A stretch of DNA of 64,000 nt from Aeromicrobium fastidiosum (lineage in GTDB: Bacteria; Actinomycetota; Actinomycetes; Propionibacteriales; Nocardioidaceae). Shown here in pieces: positions 26,386 through 35,159 of the stretch (within the stretch, counting starts at the first letter, position 1; each line of letters opens with the position of its first letter). The stretch lies in assembly GCF_017876595.1 (NCBI RefSeq), contig NZ_JAGIOG010000001.1, positions 1,798,001-1,862,000 on the forward strand, read 5' to 3'. The translations under genes were made by a program, and so were the position numbers. The notes beneath the pieces are model-generated. The model saw nothing but the letters and a program-made list of their open reading frames with translations. It was not told where the DNA came from and made no database searches.

Positions 26386-27048
26386 ATGGTCAACGCGGAA
26401 AAGATTGCCGCCGTTGCCGAGCTCGCGGACAATTTCCGTGAGTCGAGCGGCGCAGTTCTCACCGAGTACCGCGGTCTCACCGTGAAGCAGCTGCAGGAAC
26501 TGCGGCGCTCGCTCGGTGAGGACGTGCACTATGCCGTCGCCAAGAACACGCTCACCAAGATCGCCGCCAAGGACGCAGGTGTGGAGCTCGACAACGAGCT
26601 GCTCGTCGGTCCGACCGCGATCGCCTTCATCAAGGGCGATCCCGTGCTGGCAGCGAAGAGTCTGCGTGACTTCGCGAAGGGCAACGCCCCCCTCATCATC
26701 AAGGGAGGCTTCCTCGACGGGAAGATACTCTCTGCTGAGGAGATCAACAAGCTGGCCGACCTCGAGTCGCGCGAGGTCCTCCTCGCCAAGCTCGCAGGTG
26801 GCATGAAGGCCAGCCTGTCCGGCGCAGCGTCGCTGTTCGCCGCCCCGCTGTCGCAGGCCGCCCGTGTGCTGGGTGCCCTGCAGGCGAAGGCCGCAGACGA
26901 CCCGTCGATCCTGGCAGCGGGCCCCGAGCCCGTCGCCGCCGCCGAGGAGGCCCCTGTGGCCGACGAGGCAACCGAAACCCCGGCCGAGGCACCCGCCGAC
27001 GCCGCACCTGTCGAAGCGTCGTCAGACGCTGAGACGTCCGAGGGCTGA
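26386..27048 (+). CDS. rplJ: 50S ribosomal protein L10
   Basis: 220 residues. L10 N-terminal domain with [17 protein letters not shown] and [10 protein letters not shown], and a C-terminal helix that carries L7/L12 dimers ([20 protein letters not shown]). The last 45 residues are an Ala/Pro/Glu-rich acidic tail absent from the E. coli protein but common in actinobacteria. GGAAGGAG precedes the ATG. First gene of rplJ-rplL, under the L10 leader. Confidence 0.97.
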   Translation: MVNAEKIAAVAELADNFRESSGAVLTEYRGLTVKQLQELRRSLGEDVHYAVAKNTLTKIAAKDAGVELDNELLVGPTAIAFIKGDPVLAAKSLRDFAKGNAPLIIKGGFLDGKILSAEEINKLADLESREVLLAKLAGGMKASLSGAASLFAAPLSQAARVLGALQAKAADDPSILAAGPEPVAAAEEAPVADEATETPAEAPADAAPVEASSDAETSEG

Positions 27049-27102
27049 ACGCCCGATTCACATCGGGACCCCCTCGGGGTCTCACAACGGAAGGACGCCA
27101 CC

Positions 27103-27492
27103 ATGGCGAAGCTCAGCACCAGCGACCTGCTGGACGCATTCAAGGAAATGACCCTCATCGAGCTCTCCGAGTTCGTCAAGGAGTTCGAGGAGACGTTCGA
27201 CGTCACCGCGGCCGCTCCTGTCGCTGTCGCCGCGGCCCCCGCCGCCGGTGGCGCTGCTGCCGGCGACGCCGCCGCGGAGCAGGACGAGTTCGACGTCATC
27301 CTCGAGGGTGCCGGCGACAAGAAGATCCAGGTCATCAAGGAAGTTCGCACGATCACCGGTCTCGGACTCAAGGAGGCCAAGGACCTCGTCGAGGGTGCGC
27401 CGAAGCCCGTCCTCGAGAAGGCCAACAAGGAAGCTGCCGACAAGGCCAAGGAGGCCCTCGAGGCCGCCGGCGCCAGCGTCTCGGTCAAGTGA
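27103..27492 (+). CDS. rplL: 50S ribosomal protein L7/L12
   Basis: 129 residues: an N-terminal dimerisation helix ([22 protein letters not shown]), an Ala/Gly-rich hinge (about 45-65) and a C-terminal globular domain with [20 protein letters not shown] and VEGAPKPV. It binds translation factors on the stalk. GGAAGGA upstream; 54 bp after rplJ. A strong terminator follows. Confidence 0.98.
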   Translation: MAKLSTSDLLDAFKEMTLIELSEFVKEFEETFDVTAAAPVAVAAAPAAGGAAAGDAAAEQDEFDVILEGAGDKKIQVIKEVRTITGLGLKEAKDLVEGAPKPVLEKANKEAADKAKEALEAAGASVSVK

Positions 27493-27515
27493 CCTGTAGC
27501 TGACTGCACCACAGA

Positions 27516-27545
27516 GGCGCCCCTTCTTCGGAAGGGGCGCTTTTG
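27516..27545 (+). terminator. Terminator after rplL
   Basis: GCGCCCCTTC (27517-27526) and GAAGGGGCGC (27531-27540) form a perfect 10-bp stem with loop TTCG, followed by TTTTGT. A classical intrinsic terminator. Confidence 0.9.
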
Positions 27546-27602
27546 TCTGTCCAAACCACACTGCCGCGCCGCGTCGCGTCCCGTACTGTGAGCGTGACCC
27601 CG

Positions 27603-27638
27603 GTCACCATGGTGACACGGAGTTACGTGCGGTATGTT
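27603..27638 (+). promoter_or_regulatory. Putative mce promoter overlapped by a palindromic operator
   Basis: A perfect 14-bp palindrome GTCACCATGGTGAC (27603-27616) overlaps the -35 region of a TATGTT -10 box (27633-27638). This is a typical place for a dimeric repressor. The candidate -35 (GTGACA) has a short 15-nt spacer, so the promoter call is tentative. Confidence 0.45.
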
Positions 27639-27644
27639 CCCTAA

Positions 27645-27678
27645 GTCTCGATTGTTACCGGGGAGTCACAATCGAGAC
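27645..27678 (+). promoter_or_regulatory. Inverted repeat in the mce leader
   Basis: GTCTCGATTGT (27645-27655) and ACAATCGAGAC (27668-27678) are a perfect 11-bp inverted repeat with a 12-nt loop, just downstream of the TATGTT box. It is either an RNA hairpin or a second operator. Confidence 0.5.
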
Positions 27679-27753
27679 CGAGGACCGTAACCGCAGGTTG
27701 TGTTCTTCGTTATGTTTGTGTCCGCGGTCACGTCGACGCGTGCATGAAAGTCC

Positions 27754-27771
27754 TGCCGGCAGCTGCCGGCA
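27754..27771 (+). promoter_or_regulatory. 18-bp perfect palindrome before mceG
   Basis: TGCCGGCAGCTGCCGGCA is its own reverse complement. It lies 28 nt before the GTG of mceG, close to the ribosome-binding site (AAGGAGG). It could hide or expose that site as RNA, or bind a protein. Confidence 0.45.
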
Positions 27772-27798
27772 TCCGCGGGAAGCAAGGAGGGGCCGTCC

Positions 27799-28752
27799 GT
27801 GGGCGTTGAAGTCGTCGTCGAGGGTCTGACGAAGAAGTTCGGTAGCTCGTTGATCTGGAAGGACGTCACGCTGACGTTGCCTGCCGGTGAGATCTCCGTG
27901 ATGCTCGGCCCGTCGGGCACGGGCAAGTCCGTGTTCCTGAAGACCCTGATCGGGCTGCTCAAGCCCAACGAGGGCCACGTCTTCATCGAGGGCGTCGACA
28001 TCGCGAACTGCAAGGAGAAAGAGCTCTACGAGATCCGCAAGCTGTTCGGTGTGCTGTTCCAGGACGGCGCGATGTTCGGCTCGATGGACCTGTACGACAA
28101 CGTCGCCTTCCCGCTGCGCGAGCACACCCGCAAGTCCGAGTCCGAGATCCGCTCGATCGTGATGGACAAGATGGAGCTGACCGGCCTGGTCGGTGCCGAG
28201 CGCAAGCTGCCCGGCGAGATCTCCGGCGGCATGCGCAAGCGCGCCGGCCTCGCCCGCGCCCTGGTGCTCGATCCCGAGATCCTGCTGATCGACGAGCCCG
28301 ACTCCGGTCTCGACCCCGTGCGCACGTCCTACATCAACCAGCTCTTCATCGACCTGAACGCGCAGATCGACGCGACGTTCCTGATCGTGACCCACGACAT
28401 CAACACGGCCCGCCGCGTGCCCGACAACATCGGCCTGCTCTACCACAAGCACCTGGCGATGTTCGGTCCGCGCGAGATGCTCCTGACGTCCGAGGAGCCC
28501 GTCGTCGCGCAGTTCCTCAACGCCCAGACCGTCGGCCCGATCGGCATGTCCGAGGAGAAGGACGCCGACGAGCTCGCGTCCGAGGCCGGCATCGCGATGC
28601 CGGCGCTGCCGCCCGTCCCGCTGCAGCTCGAGACCTCCGACGGCCGCCCGCGCCGCGGTCAGCGCGAGCCCGGGGGATGGTGCCGCGACAACGGCGTCAC
28701 CCCGCCGCCCGGATCGTTCGCCCGCGACGCCGACCAGGCTGTCACGGCGTGA
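27799..28752 (+). CDS. mceG: Mce ABC transporter ATPase MceG (Mkl-like)
   Basis: 317 residues. ABC ATPase with Walker A GPSGTGKS near 37-44, Q-loop LFQDGAMFGSMDLYDNV, signature ISGGMRKRAG near 141, Walker B ILLIDEPDSGLDPVR and H-loop VTHD. MceG/MlaF ATPases drive lipid import through the YrbE permeases. The C-terminal 70 residues extend beyond the ATPase core and are Pro/Arg-rich, as in actinobacterial MceG. GTG start with AAGGAGG. It is the first gene of the mce operon, whereas in mycobacteria mceG is encoded away from the mce loci. Confidence 0.93.
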   Translation: MGVEVVVEGLTKKFGSSLIWKDVTLTLPAGEISVMLGPSGTGKSVFLKTLIGLLKPNEGHVFIEGVDIANCKEKELYEIRKLFGVLFQDGAMFGSMDLYDNVAFPLREHTRKSESEIRSIVMDKMELTGLVGAERKLPGEISGGMRKRAGLARALVLDPEILLIDEPDSGLDPVRTSYINQLFIDLNAQIDATFLIVTHDINTARRVPDNIGLLYHKHLAMFGPREMLLTSEEPVVAQFLNAQTVGPIGMSEEKDADELASEAGIAMPALPPVPLQLETSDGRPRRGQREPGGWCRDNGVTPPPGSFARDADQAVTA

Positions 28753-28792
28753 GCGCCCGGCACCGAGCCAGTCACCGCACGGAGGTGACGGC

Positions 28793-29569
28793 ATGAGCTT
28801 CACCGTCATCACGGGTCCCGCCAGGGTCTCCGGCAACCTGTTCGCCTTCGCGCTCGACGTCATGGTCGCGCTGTTCAGGCGTCCGTTCCAGCTCAAGGAG
28901 TTCCTGCTCCAGGCCTGGTTCATCGTCAAGGTCACGATCGTCCCCACGGCATTCGTCGCCATCCCGTTCGGCGCCGTCATCGCGCTGCAGACCGGCGGAC
29001 TGATCAAGCAGTTCGGTGCCCAGTCGTTCACCGGCTCCGCAGCGGTGCTCGCGGTCGTGCAGCAGGCCGGACCCATCGCCACGGCGCTGCTGATCGCCGG
29101 TGCCGCCGGCTCGGCCATCGCCGCCGACTTCGGTGCCCGCCGCATCCGTGAAGAGCTCGACGCCATGATGGTGCTCGGCATCGACCCGATCCAGCGACTC
29201 GTGGTGCCCCGCGTGCTCGCCACGATGCTGGTCGCGGTGTTCCTCAACGGCATCGTGACCGTCGTCGGCGTCGCGGGCGGCTACGTGTTCAACGTCGTGC
29301 TGCAGGACGGCACCCCGGGCGCGTATCTGGCCTCCTTCACGGCGCTGGCCCAGCTCCCCGACCTGTACCAGGGCATGATCAAGGCCCTGATCTTCGGCTT
29401 CCTCGCGGCGATCGTCGCGTCCTACAAGGGCATGAACGCCAAGGGCGGCCCCAAGGGCGTCGGCGACGCGGTCAACGAGGCCGTCGTCATCACCTTCACG
29501 CTGCTGTTCGTCGTCAACTTCTTCATCACCGCGGTCTACATCCAGCTCATTCCGCCGAAGGGGATGTGA
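28793..29569 (+). CDS. Mce ABC transporter permease (YrbE1/MlaE family), first
   Basis: 258 residues, about five or six membrane helices, MlaE/YrbE permease family. It shows QQAGPIATALLIAGAAGSAIAADFGARRIREELDAMMVLGIDP, broken by the conserved coupling-helix motif RRIREELDAM that contacts the ATPase. With its partner it forms the membrane channel for lipid uptake. GGAGGTGACGGC precedes the ATG. Its stop lies 5 nt before the ATG of the second permease. Confidence 0.93.
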   Translation: MSFTVITGPARVSGNLFAFALDVMVALFRRPFQLKEFLLQAWFIVKVTIVPTAFVAIPFGAVIALQTGGLIKQFGAQSFTGSAAVLAVVQQAGPIATALLIAGAAGSAIAADFGARRIREELDAMMVLGIDPIQRLVVPRVLATMLVAVFLNGIVTVVGVAGGYVFNVVLQDGTPGAYLASFTALAQLPDLYQGMIKALIFGFLAAIVASYKGMNAKGGPKGVGDAVNEAVVITFTLLFVVNFFITAVYIQLIPPKGM

Positions 29570-29574
29570 TCGCC

Positions 29575-30402
29575 ATGGCCAGCTTCGCCTCCATCTACAC
29601 CAAGCCCGCCGGTGCGCTCGACAACCTCGGGCGGCAGATGCTGTTCTACATCCGGGTCGTCAAGTCGGTCCCTCGCACGGTCAAGAACTACAAGAAGGAG
29701 GTCCTCCGCCTGCTCGCGGAGGTCACCCTCGGCTCCGGATCGCTCGCGGTCATCGGTGGCACGATCGGCGTCATCGCCGCGATGTGCTTCTTCACCGGCA
29801 CGTCCGTCGGCATCCAGGGCTACGCGGCGCTCGACCAGCTCGGCACCGCAGCGCTGACCGGCTTCATCTCGGCCTACTTCAACACCCGCGAGATCGCCCC
29901 GCTCGTCGCCGGCATCGCGCTCGCCGCGACGGTCGGCTGCGGCTTCACGGCCCAGCTCGGCGCGATGCGCATCAGCGAGGAGGTCGACGCCCTCGAGACG
30001 ATGGCCATCCCGTCGATGCCCTTCCTCGTCACGACGCGGGTCATCGCCGGGCTCATCGCCGTCGTCCCGCTGTACATCGTCGGGCTGCTGGCGTCGTACT
30101 TCGCGACCCGCCTGGTGGTGACCCAGATCAATGGGCAGAGCGCCGGCACGTACGACCACTACTTCAACACGTTCCTGCCACCCAGTGACGTGCTGTGGTC
30201 GTTCGCGAAGGTCCTGATCTTCGCGATCGTCGTGATCCTCATCCACTGCTACTACGGCTACTACGCCAGCGGCGGACCCGCTGGCGTGGGCGTTGCCGTG
30301 GGTCTGGCAGTGCGCACATCCATCGTGGCCATCAACGTGGTCGACCTGCTCGCCTCCATGGCGATCTGGGGCACCAACGTGACCGTCAGATTGGCGGGCT
30401 GA
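29575..30402 (+). CDS. Mce ABC transporter permease (YrbE/MlaE family), second
   Basis: 275 residues, same family as the preceding gene but divergent. The coupling motif reads GAMRISEEVDALETMAIP, and the membrane segments include AVIGGTIGVIAAMCFFTG. The pair makes a heterodimer in actinobacterial Mce systems. The ATG at 29575 is preferred over GTG 29566, which overlaps the upstream stop, because AAGGGG sits 11 nt before the ATG and only 2 nt before the GTG. Confidence 0.93.
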   Translation: MASFASIYTKPAGALDNLGRQMLFYIRVVKSVPRTVKNYKKEVLRLLAEVTLGSGSLAVIGGTIGVIAAMCFFTGTSVGIQGYAALDQLGTAALTGFISAYFNTREIAPLVAGIALAATVGCGFTAQLGAMRISEEVDALETMAIPSMPFLVTTRVIAGLIAVVPLYIVGLLASYFATRLVVTQINGQSAGTYDHYFNTFLPPSDVLWSFAKVLIFAIVVILIHCYYGYYASGGPAGVGVAVGLAVRTSIVAINVVDLLASMAIWGTNVTVRLAG

Positions 30403-30404
30403 CC

Positions 30405-31862
30405 ATGGCGCGTACTCCTGTCCTCGAGCGCGGCTCGTCGCTCAAGATCCTTGGCGCCGCCTTCGTGGCGATGGTGATCTTCTTCCTGTGGATCACCTAC
30501 GCCTTCTTCACCAAGGCGTTCGTCGACTACGACAACGTGACCCTCACGACCGACACCACGGGCGTCAACCTGCCCCGCAACGCCGACGTCAAGCTGCGCG
30601 GCATGATCGTCGGCGAGGTGCGCAAGGTCTCGCTCGACAGCGACGGCCAGGGCGTCAAGCTGATCCTCGGCATGAACCCCAAGCTGATCGGCGACGTCCC
30701 GAAGAACGTCACGGCGCAGCTCGTCCCCAAGACGCTGTTCGGCGAGAAGTACGTCGCCCTCATCCCGCCCGCGGCGGGCACCGGCGGCGGACAGTCGCTG
30801 CAGGCCGGCGACACCATCACCAAGGCCGACGTCCCGATCGAGGTCGAGACGCTGCTCAACGACCTCTACCCGCTGCTGCAGGCGGTCGACCCCGCGAGCC
30901 TGTCGTACACGCTCAGCGCCGTGTCGACGGCGCTCGAGGGTCGCGGCACGCAGGTCGGCGAGACCCTCGTGACGCTCAACAGCTACCTCAAGAAGGTCAA
31001 CCCCGACGTGCCCCAGCTGGTGACCGACCTGACCAAGCTCGGCACGGTCTCCGACGCCTACGCCGCCGCGCTGCCCGACCTCGGGCGGCTGCTGCGCAAC
31101 ACCGTCGTGACCGGCAACACCGTGGTGGCCAAGAAGGCCCAGCTCGCCGCCTTCTTCGACGAGGGCACCCAGCTCGCCGACACGCTCACGACCTTCACCA
31201 AGGCCAACGGCGACAACCTCACGCAGCTGGCCAAGGACAGCAGGCCGGTGCTCGAGATGGTGGGCGACTACTCCGTGACCTTCCCGTGCTTCCTGAAGTC
31301 GATGGCGACGCTGATCCCGCGCCTCGACAGCGCCTTCCGCGACGGCATGCTGCACATCGACGTCGAGCTCATCCCGCAGCCCAACGCCTACAGCCCCAAC
31401 GAGAACACCGACGTCTCCAAGGCCGACTTCGACAAGGCGAGCACGGGCCCCGCGGCACGCAACGGCAAGGACATCAACGCGCAGAACGCTGCCACGCCGT
31501 CGTGCCTCGACCTCAACGAGATCAACAAGGGTCGCGCGCAGCAGGAGAAGCTGTCCTCGCAGGCCAACCCCTTCACGGTGCCCGCCGACGTCTACAAGCT
31601 GGTCGGCGTCAAGCGTGCGCACTCCAAGTTCGGATCGGTCGGGCCCGACGGCGACTTCGCGCAGAACCGCCCCGCGGCATCCAGCCTCGAGCTCGAGGAC
31701 CTCGTGCAGCCGAGCGCTGCCGGCATCGACTCCGCGAGCGAGCGGTCCGAGCTCAACGTGTTCCTCGGTGCGGCTCTCGGCATGTCGCCGGGCGACGTCC
31801 CCGACATCGGGTCGCTGATGATCAGCCCCGTCATGCGTGGAGCGGCGGTGAGTGCACGATGA
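30405..31862 (+). CDS. MCE family protein, MceA position
   Basis: 485 residues. One N-terminal membrane anchor (about 13-34) is followed by an MCE domain (about 40-125; DTTGVNLPRNADVKLRGMIV, GEVRKV, FGEKYVAL) and a long helical segment (about 150-330), then a polar C-terminal region with two Cys (FPCF, PSCLD). MCE proteins assemble as a hexamer and helical needle that conducts hydrophobic substrates across the periplasm. Starts 2 nt after the second permease and overlaps the next gene by ATGA. Confidence 0.93.
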   Translation: MARTPVLERGSSLKILGAAFVAMVIFFLWITYAFFTKAFVDYDNVTLTTDTTGVNLPRNADVKLRGMIVGEVRKVSLDSDGQGVKLILGMNPKLIGDVPKNVTAQLVPKTLFGEKYVALIPPAAGTGGGQSLQAGDTITKADVPIEVETLLNDLYPLLQAVDPASLSYTLSAVSTALEGRGTQVGETLVTLNSYLKKVNPDVPQLVTDLTKLGTVSDAYAAALPDLGRLLRNTVVTGNTVVAKKAQLAAFFDEGTQLADTLTTFTKANGDNLTQLAKDSRPVLEMVGDYSVTFPCFLKSMATLIPRLDSAFRDGMLHIDVELIPQPNAYSPNENTDVSKADFDKASTGPAARNGKDINAQNAATPSCLDLNEINKGRAQQEKLSSQANPFTVPADVYKLVGVKRAHSKFGSVGPDGDFAQNRPAASSLELEDLVQPSAAGIDSASERSELNVFLGAALGMSPGDVPDIGSLMISPVMRGAAVSAR

Positions 31863-32959
31863 AGCAGATCGACCGCGAATCGATGGGCGCAGCCGTCAAG
31901 CTGGGCTTCTTCCTCGCCTTCACCGGCATCTCGACGCTGGTTCTCGCCCTCACGCTGAGCAACGGCTCGTTCGGCGACCGTAACCAGTACAAGGCGGTGT
32001 TCAGCGACGTCACGGGCATGGCCAAGGGTGACGACGTCCGCATCGCCGGCGTCGCGGTGGGCTCGGTCTCCAAGATCGAGATCATCGACCGCGACAAGGC
32101 GCGGGTGACCTTCGGCGTCGACACCGACGTGCCGCTGACGGCCAACACCAACGCCACGATCAAGTTCCGCAACCTCGTGGGCCAGCGCTACATCGCCCTC
32201 ACCCAGGGCTCCGAGGGGGCCAAGACCGCGCTCAAGCCCGGCAGCACGATCCCCGAGGAGCGCACCAAGGAGGCCCTCGACCTCAACGTGCTCCTCAACG
32301 GCTTCAAGCCCGTGTTCCAGGCGCTGTCTCCCGAGGACACCAACAAGTTCGCCTACGAGATCGTCCAGACCCTGCAGGGCGAGGGCGGCAACGTCGAGAA
32401 CCTGCTGGCCCGCACGGCCTCGCTGACCAGCACCCTCGCGGGTCGCGACCAGCTGATCGGCGACGTCATCACCAACCTGAGCACCGTGCTCGACACGGTC
32501 GGCAGCCGCGACAAGGAGCTCACCGACACGATCGACACGCTCCAGCAGTTCGTCACGGGCCTCAAGGACGACCGCAACGCGATCCTCGACTCGGTCGACT
32601 CGATCTCCGACCTGACCGACGAGACGTCCGACCTGCTGGTGCAGGGACGCCCCGCGCTGACCGAGGACATCAAGCAGCTCAACGCGTTGACCAAGAACCT
32701 GTCGTCGGAGCGCAACCTCTCGACGATCTCCAACGCGATCCAGATCCTGCCGATCAAGGTCTCGAAGCTGGGCACGCTGGCCTCGTCGGGCAGCGAGTTC
32801 AACTTCTACCTGTGCCAGCTGAAGGGACAGATCACGATCCCGGCGATCACGCTGGGTGGCACCCAGATCGTCCCGGAGACCCCCCTCGACCTGACCGGTG
32901 GAGAGCAGGGTCTCAAGATCGGCGGCCAACGATGCGACCAGCCGGGGTATGACAAGTGA
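31859..32959 (+). CDS. MCE family protein, MceB position
   Basis: 366 residues with an N-terminal membrane helix (about 12-33), an MCE domain (FSDVTGMAKGDDVRIAGVAV, VGQRYIALTQ) and a helical domain rich in Leu/Asp heptads up to about 290. It ends with a short region with two Cys (FYLCQL, QRCDQPG). It overlaps MceA (ATGA) and MceC (GTGA), so the operon is translationally coupled. Confidence 0.93.
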   Translation: MKQIDRESMGAAVKLGFFLAFTGISTLVLALTLSNGSFGDRNQYKAVFSDVTGMAKGDDVRIAGVAVGSVSKIEIIDRDKARVTFGVDTDVPLTANTNATIKFRNLVGQRYIALTQGSEGAKTALKPGSTIPEERTKEALDLNVLLNGFKPVFQALSPEDTNKFAYEIVQTLQGEGGNVENLLARTASLTSTLAGRDQLIGDVITNLSTVLDTVGSRDKELTDTIDTLQQFVTGLKDDRNAILDSVDSISDLTDETSDLLVQGRPALTEDIKQLNALTKNLSSERNLSTISNAIQILPIKVSKLGTLASSGSEFNFYLCQLKGQITIPAITLGGTQIVPETPLDLTGGEQGLKIGGQRCDQPGYDK

Positions 32960-33957
32960 AACCATTCCGCGAGCGCAATCCCGTCATCATCGGCCTGATC
33001 GGGCTCGGTGTCATCGTCGCGATGATGCTGGGTGCCTTCCGTGCCGATCGTCTGCCGATCATCGGCAGCGGCGACGTCTACCACGCCGAGTTCGCCGAGA
33101 TCGGCGCGCTCAAGGCCGGCAACGAGGTCCGCGTGGCCGGCGTGTCGGTCGGCAAGGTGCAGGACATCGCCCTGGACGGCAACAAGGTCAAGGTGACGTT
33201 CAAGATCGACAAGGGCACCGACTTCGGCACCGAGACAGGTGCTGACATCCGTATCCGGACGTTGTTGGGTGCGGAGTTCCTGGCGCTGACTCCCAAGGGG
33301 CCGGGCCAGCTGCCCAAGGGCGCCACGATCCCATTGGAGCGCACGATCGCGCCGTACGACGTGGTGCAGGCGTTCTCCGACCTCAGCCGCACGACCGACC
33401 AGCTCGACATCCCGCAGCTGTCGGCGGCGCTCAACACCCTCGGTGACATCTCGGCTCAGACGCCCGAGGAGTTCCGTGGGGCGATCAAGGGCGTGTCCGA
33501 CCTGTCAGCCAACCTGGCGGCGCGTGACGAGCAGATCAACACGCTGCTGGTCAGTCTCAAGAAGGTCTCGGGCGTGCTCAACAGCCGCAACGACCAGCTG
33601 ACGACGCTGTTCAAGGACGCCGACACGTTGTTCCGTGCGATCAGCGCCCGCCGTGACTCGATCCACCGGTTGCTGGTGTCGACGCAGACCATCTCGGCGC
33701 AGCTGCGCGGCCTGGTCAAGGACACCCAGTCCGATCTGCTGCCGGCGCTGCAGCAGCTCGACACCGTCACCGACATGCTCCGCAAGAACGAAGCCAGCCT
33801 CGACGAGGCGCTGCGGGTCTACCCGGGCTTCACGACGGTGTTCTCCAACGCCCTCGGCACCGGCCCCTGGTTCGACACCTACCTCGGTGGCCTGACGTCG
33901 CTGTCCGGTCTCGGCGAGAATCTCGCCGACCAGCTCAGGAAGGTACTCAACCCATGA
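32956..33957 (+). CDS. MCE family protein, MceC position
   Basis: 333 residues, GTG start in a GTGA overlap. N-terminal membrane anchor (about 10-30), MCE domain (FAEIGALKAGNEVRVAGVSV, LGAEFLALTPKG) and helical needle region. The shortest MCE protein of this operon, lacking the extended C-terminal region. It overlaps MceD by ATGA. Confidence 0.93.
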   Translation: MKPFRERNPVIIGLIGLGVIVAMMLGAFRADRLPIIGSGDVYHAEFAEIGALKAGNEVRVAGVSVGKVQDIALDGNKVKVTFKIDKGTDFGTETGADIRIRTLLGAEFLALTPKGPGQLPKGATIPLERTIAPYDVVQAFSDLSRTTDQLDIPQLSAALNTLGDISAQTPEEFRGAIKGVSDLSANLAARDEQINTLLVSLKKVSGVLNSRNDQLTTLFKDADTLFRAISARRDSIHRLLVSTQTISAQLRGLVKDTQSDLLPALQQLDTVTDMLRKNEASLDEALRVYPGFTTVFSNALGTGPWFDTYLGGLTSLSGLGENLADQLRKVLNP

Positions 33958-35159
33958 GCAGCTCCGGATTCGCCCAGCGCTTCGCCGGTTTCTCCAAGGT
34001 CCTCGCGGCCGTCGTCGTGGTGCTGCTGATCGCCGCGACCCTGCTGTTCCTGAGCAATGGCGACGGCAAGCGCTACCTCACGGTCGACTTCGACCAGACC
34101 AACTCGGTCTACAAGGGCTCAGACGTCAAGATCCTCGGTGTCCCGGTCGGCAAGGTCGAGAGCCTGACCCCGCGCGGCAAGGTCGTGCGGGTCAAGATCG
34201 CCTACGACGGCAAGCAGAAGCTGCCCGCCGACGTCAAGGCCGTCGTGGTCTCGCCGTCGATCGTGGGCGACCGCTTCATCCAGCTGGCTCCCGCCTACAA
34301 CGGTGGCGCGGTGCTCAAGGACGACGCCTACCTGCCGGTCGAGCGCACCGCCGTCCCGGTCGAGCTCGACGCGGTCTACCAATCGCTCGACGACCTCTCG
34401 GTGGCCCTCGGACCCGAGGGCGCCAACCAGCAGGGCCCGCTCAGCAAGCTGGTCGACGGCACCGCCGCGCAGCTCGACGGCCAGGGAGCCCAGGTCAACG
34501 AGACGCTCAAGAACTTCGGCAAGCTCAGCACGACGCTGTCCAACAACAAGGACGAGCTGTTCGGCAGCCTGCGCGAGGTCAACGAGTTCGTGAGCCTGCT
34601 CAAGACCAACGACTCCTCGGTGCGGGCCTTCAACGACAGCACGGCACAGGTCTCGACGGTGCTCGAGGGCGAGCGCGACGACCTCGCGGCCACCCTCGAG
34701 GCGCTCAGCAAGGCGCTCGTCGACGTCAACGGCCTGGTCAAGGAGAACCGCTCGGCGCTGCGGGGCAACGTCGACAACATCGCCTCGCTGGCCAATGTCC
34801 TGGCCAAGCGCAAGGACGAGCTCGAGAAGATCACGATCGCGGCACCGACGGCGCTGTCCAACGTCGCCCTGGCGTACAACGGCAAGACCGGCACGCTCGA
34901 CACCCGCGCCGACATCCCGGAGGTGCTGAGCGGCATTCTGGGCAGTCCCACCGACCTGTTGTGCAACCTGCTGGGCGAGACGCCGCAGCAGGGCGGTCTG
35001 TGCTCCACGCTGACAGGCCTGCTCGACGGCCTCGGTGGCCTGGTGCCGGGCATCCCGGGCGTGCCCGGGCTCAACCGCACCGGTGCCGCCAGCGCGGCAC
35101 CGGCCCCACCGGTCGAGAAGGTCAACTCCTCGATCGCCGAGATGCTGGCGGTGCAGTGA
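33954..35159 (+). CDS. MCE family protein, MceD position
   Basis: 401 residues. Membrane anchor about 15-35, MCE domain (DQTNSVYKGSDVKILGVPV, VGDRFIQLAPAY), long helical segment to about 300, then a Gly/Pro-rich tail (GLGGLVPGIPGVPGLN) with two Cys. Its stop and the MceE start share bases (TGATG). Confidence 0.93.
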   Translation: MSSSGFAQRFAGFSKVLAAVVVVLLIAATLLFLSNGDGKRYLTVDFDQTNSVYKGSDVKILGVPVGKVESLTPRGKVVRVKIAYDGKQKLPADVKAVVVSPSIVGDRFIQLAPAYNGGAVLKDDAYLPVERTAVPVELDAVYQSLDDLSVALGPEGANQQGPLSKLVDGTAAQLDGQGAQVNETLKNFGKLSTTLSNNKDELFGSLREVNEFVSLLKTNDSSVRAFNDSTAQVSTVLEGERDDLAATLEALSKALVDVNGLVKENRSALRGNVDNIASLANVLAKRKDELEKITIAAPTALSNVALAYNGKTGTLDTRADIPEVLSGILGSPTDLLCNLLGETPQQGGLCSTLTGLLDGLGGLVPGIPGVPGLNRTGAASAAPAPPVEKVNSSIAEMLAVQ

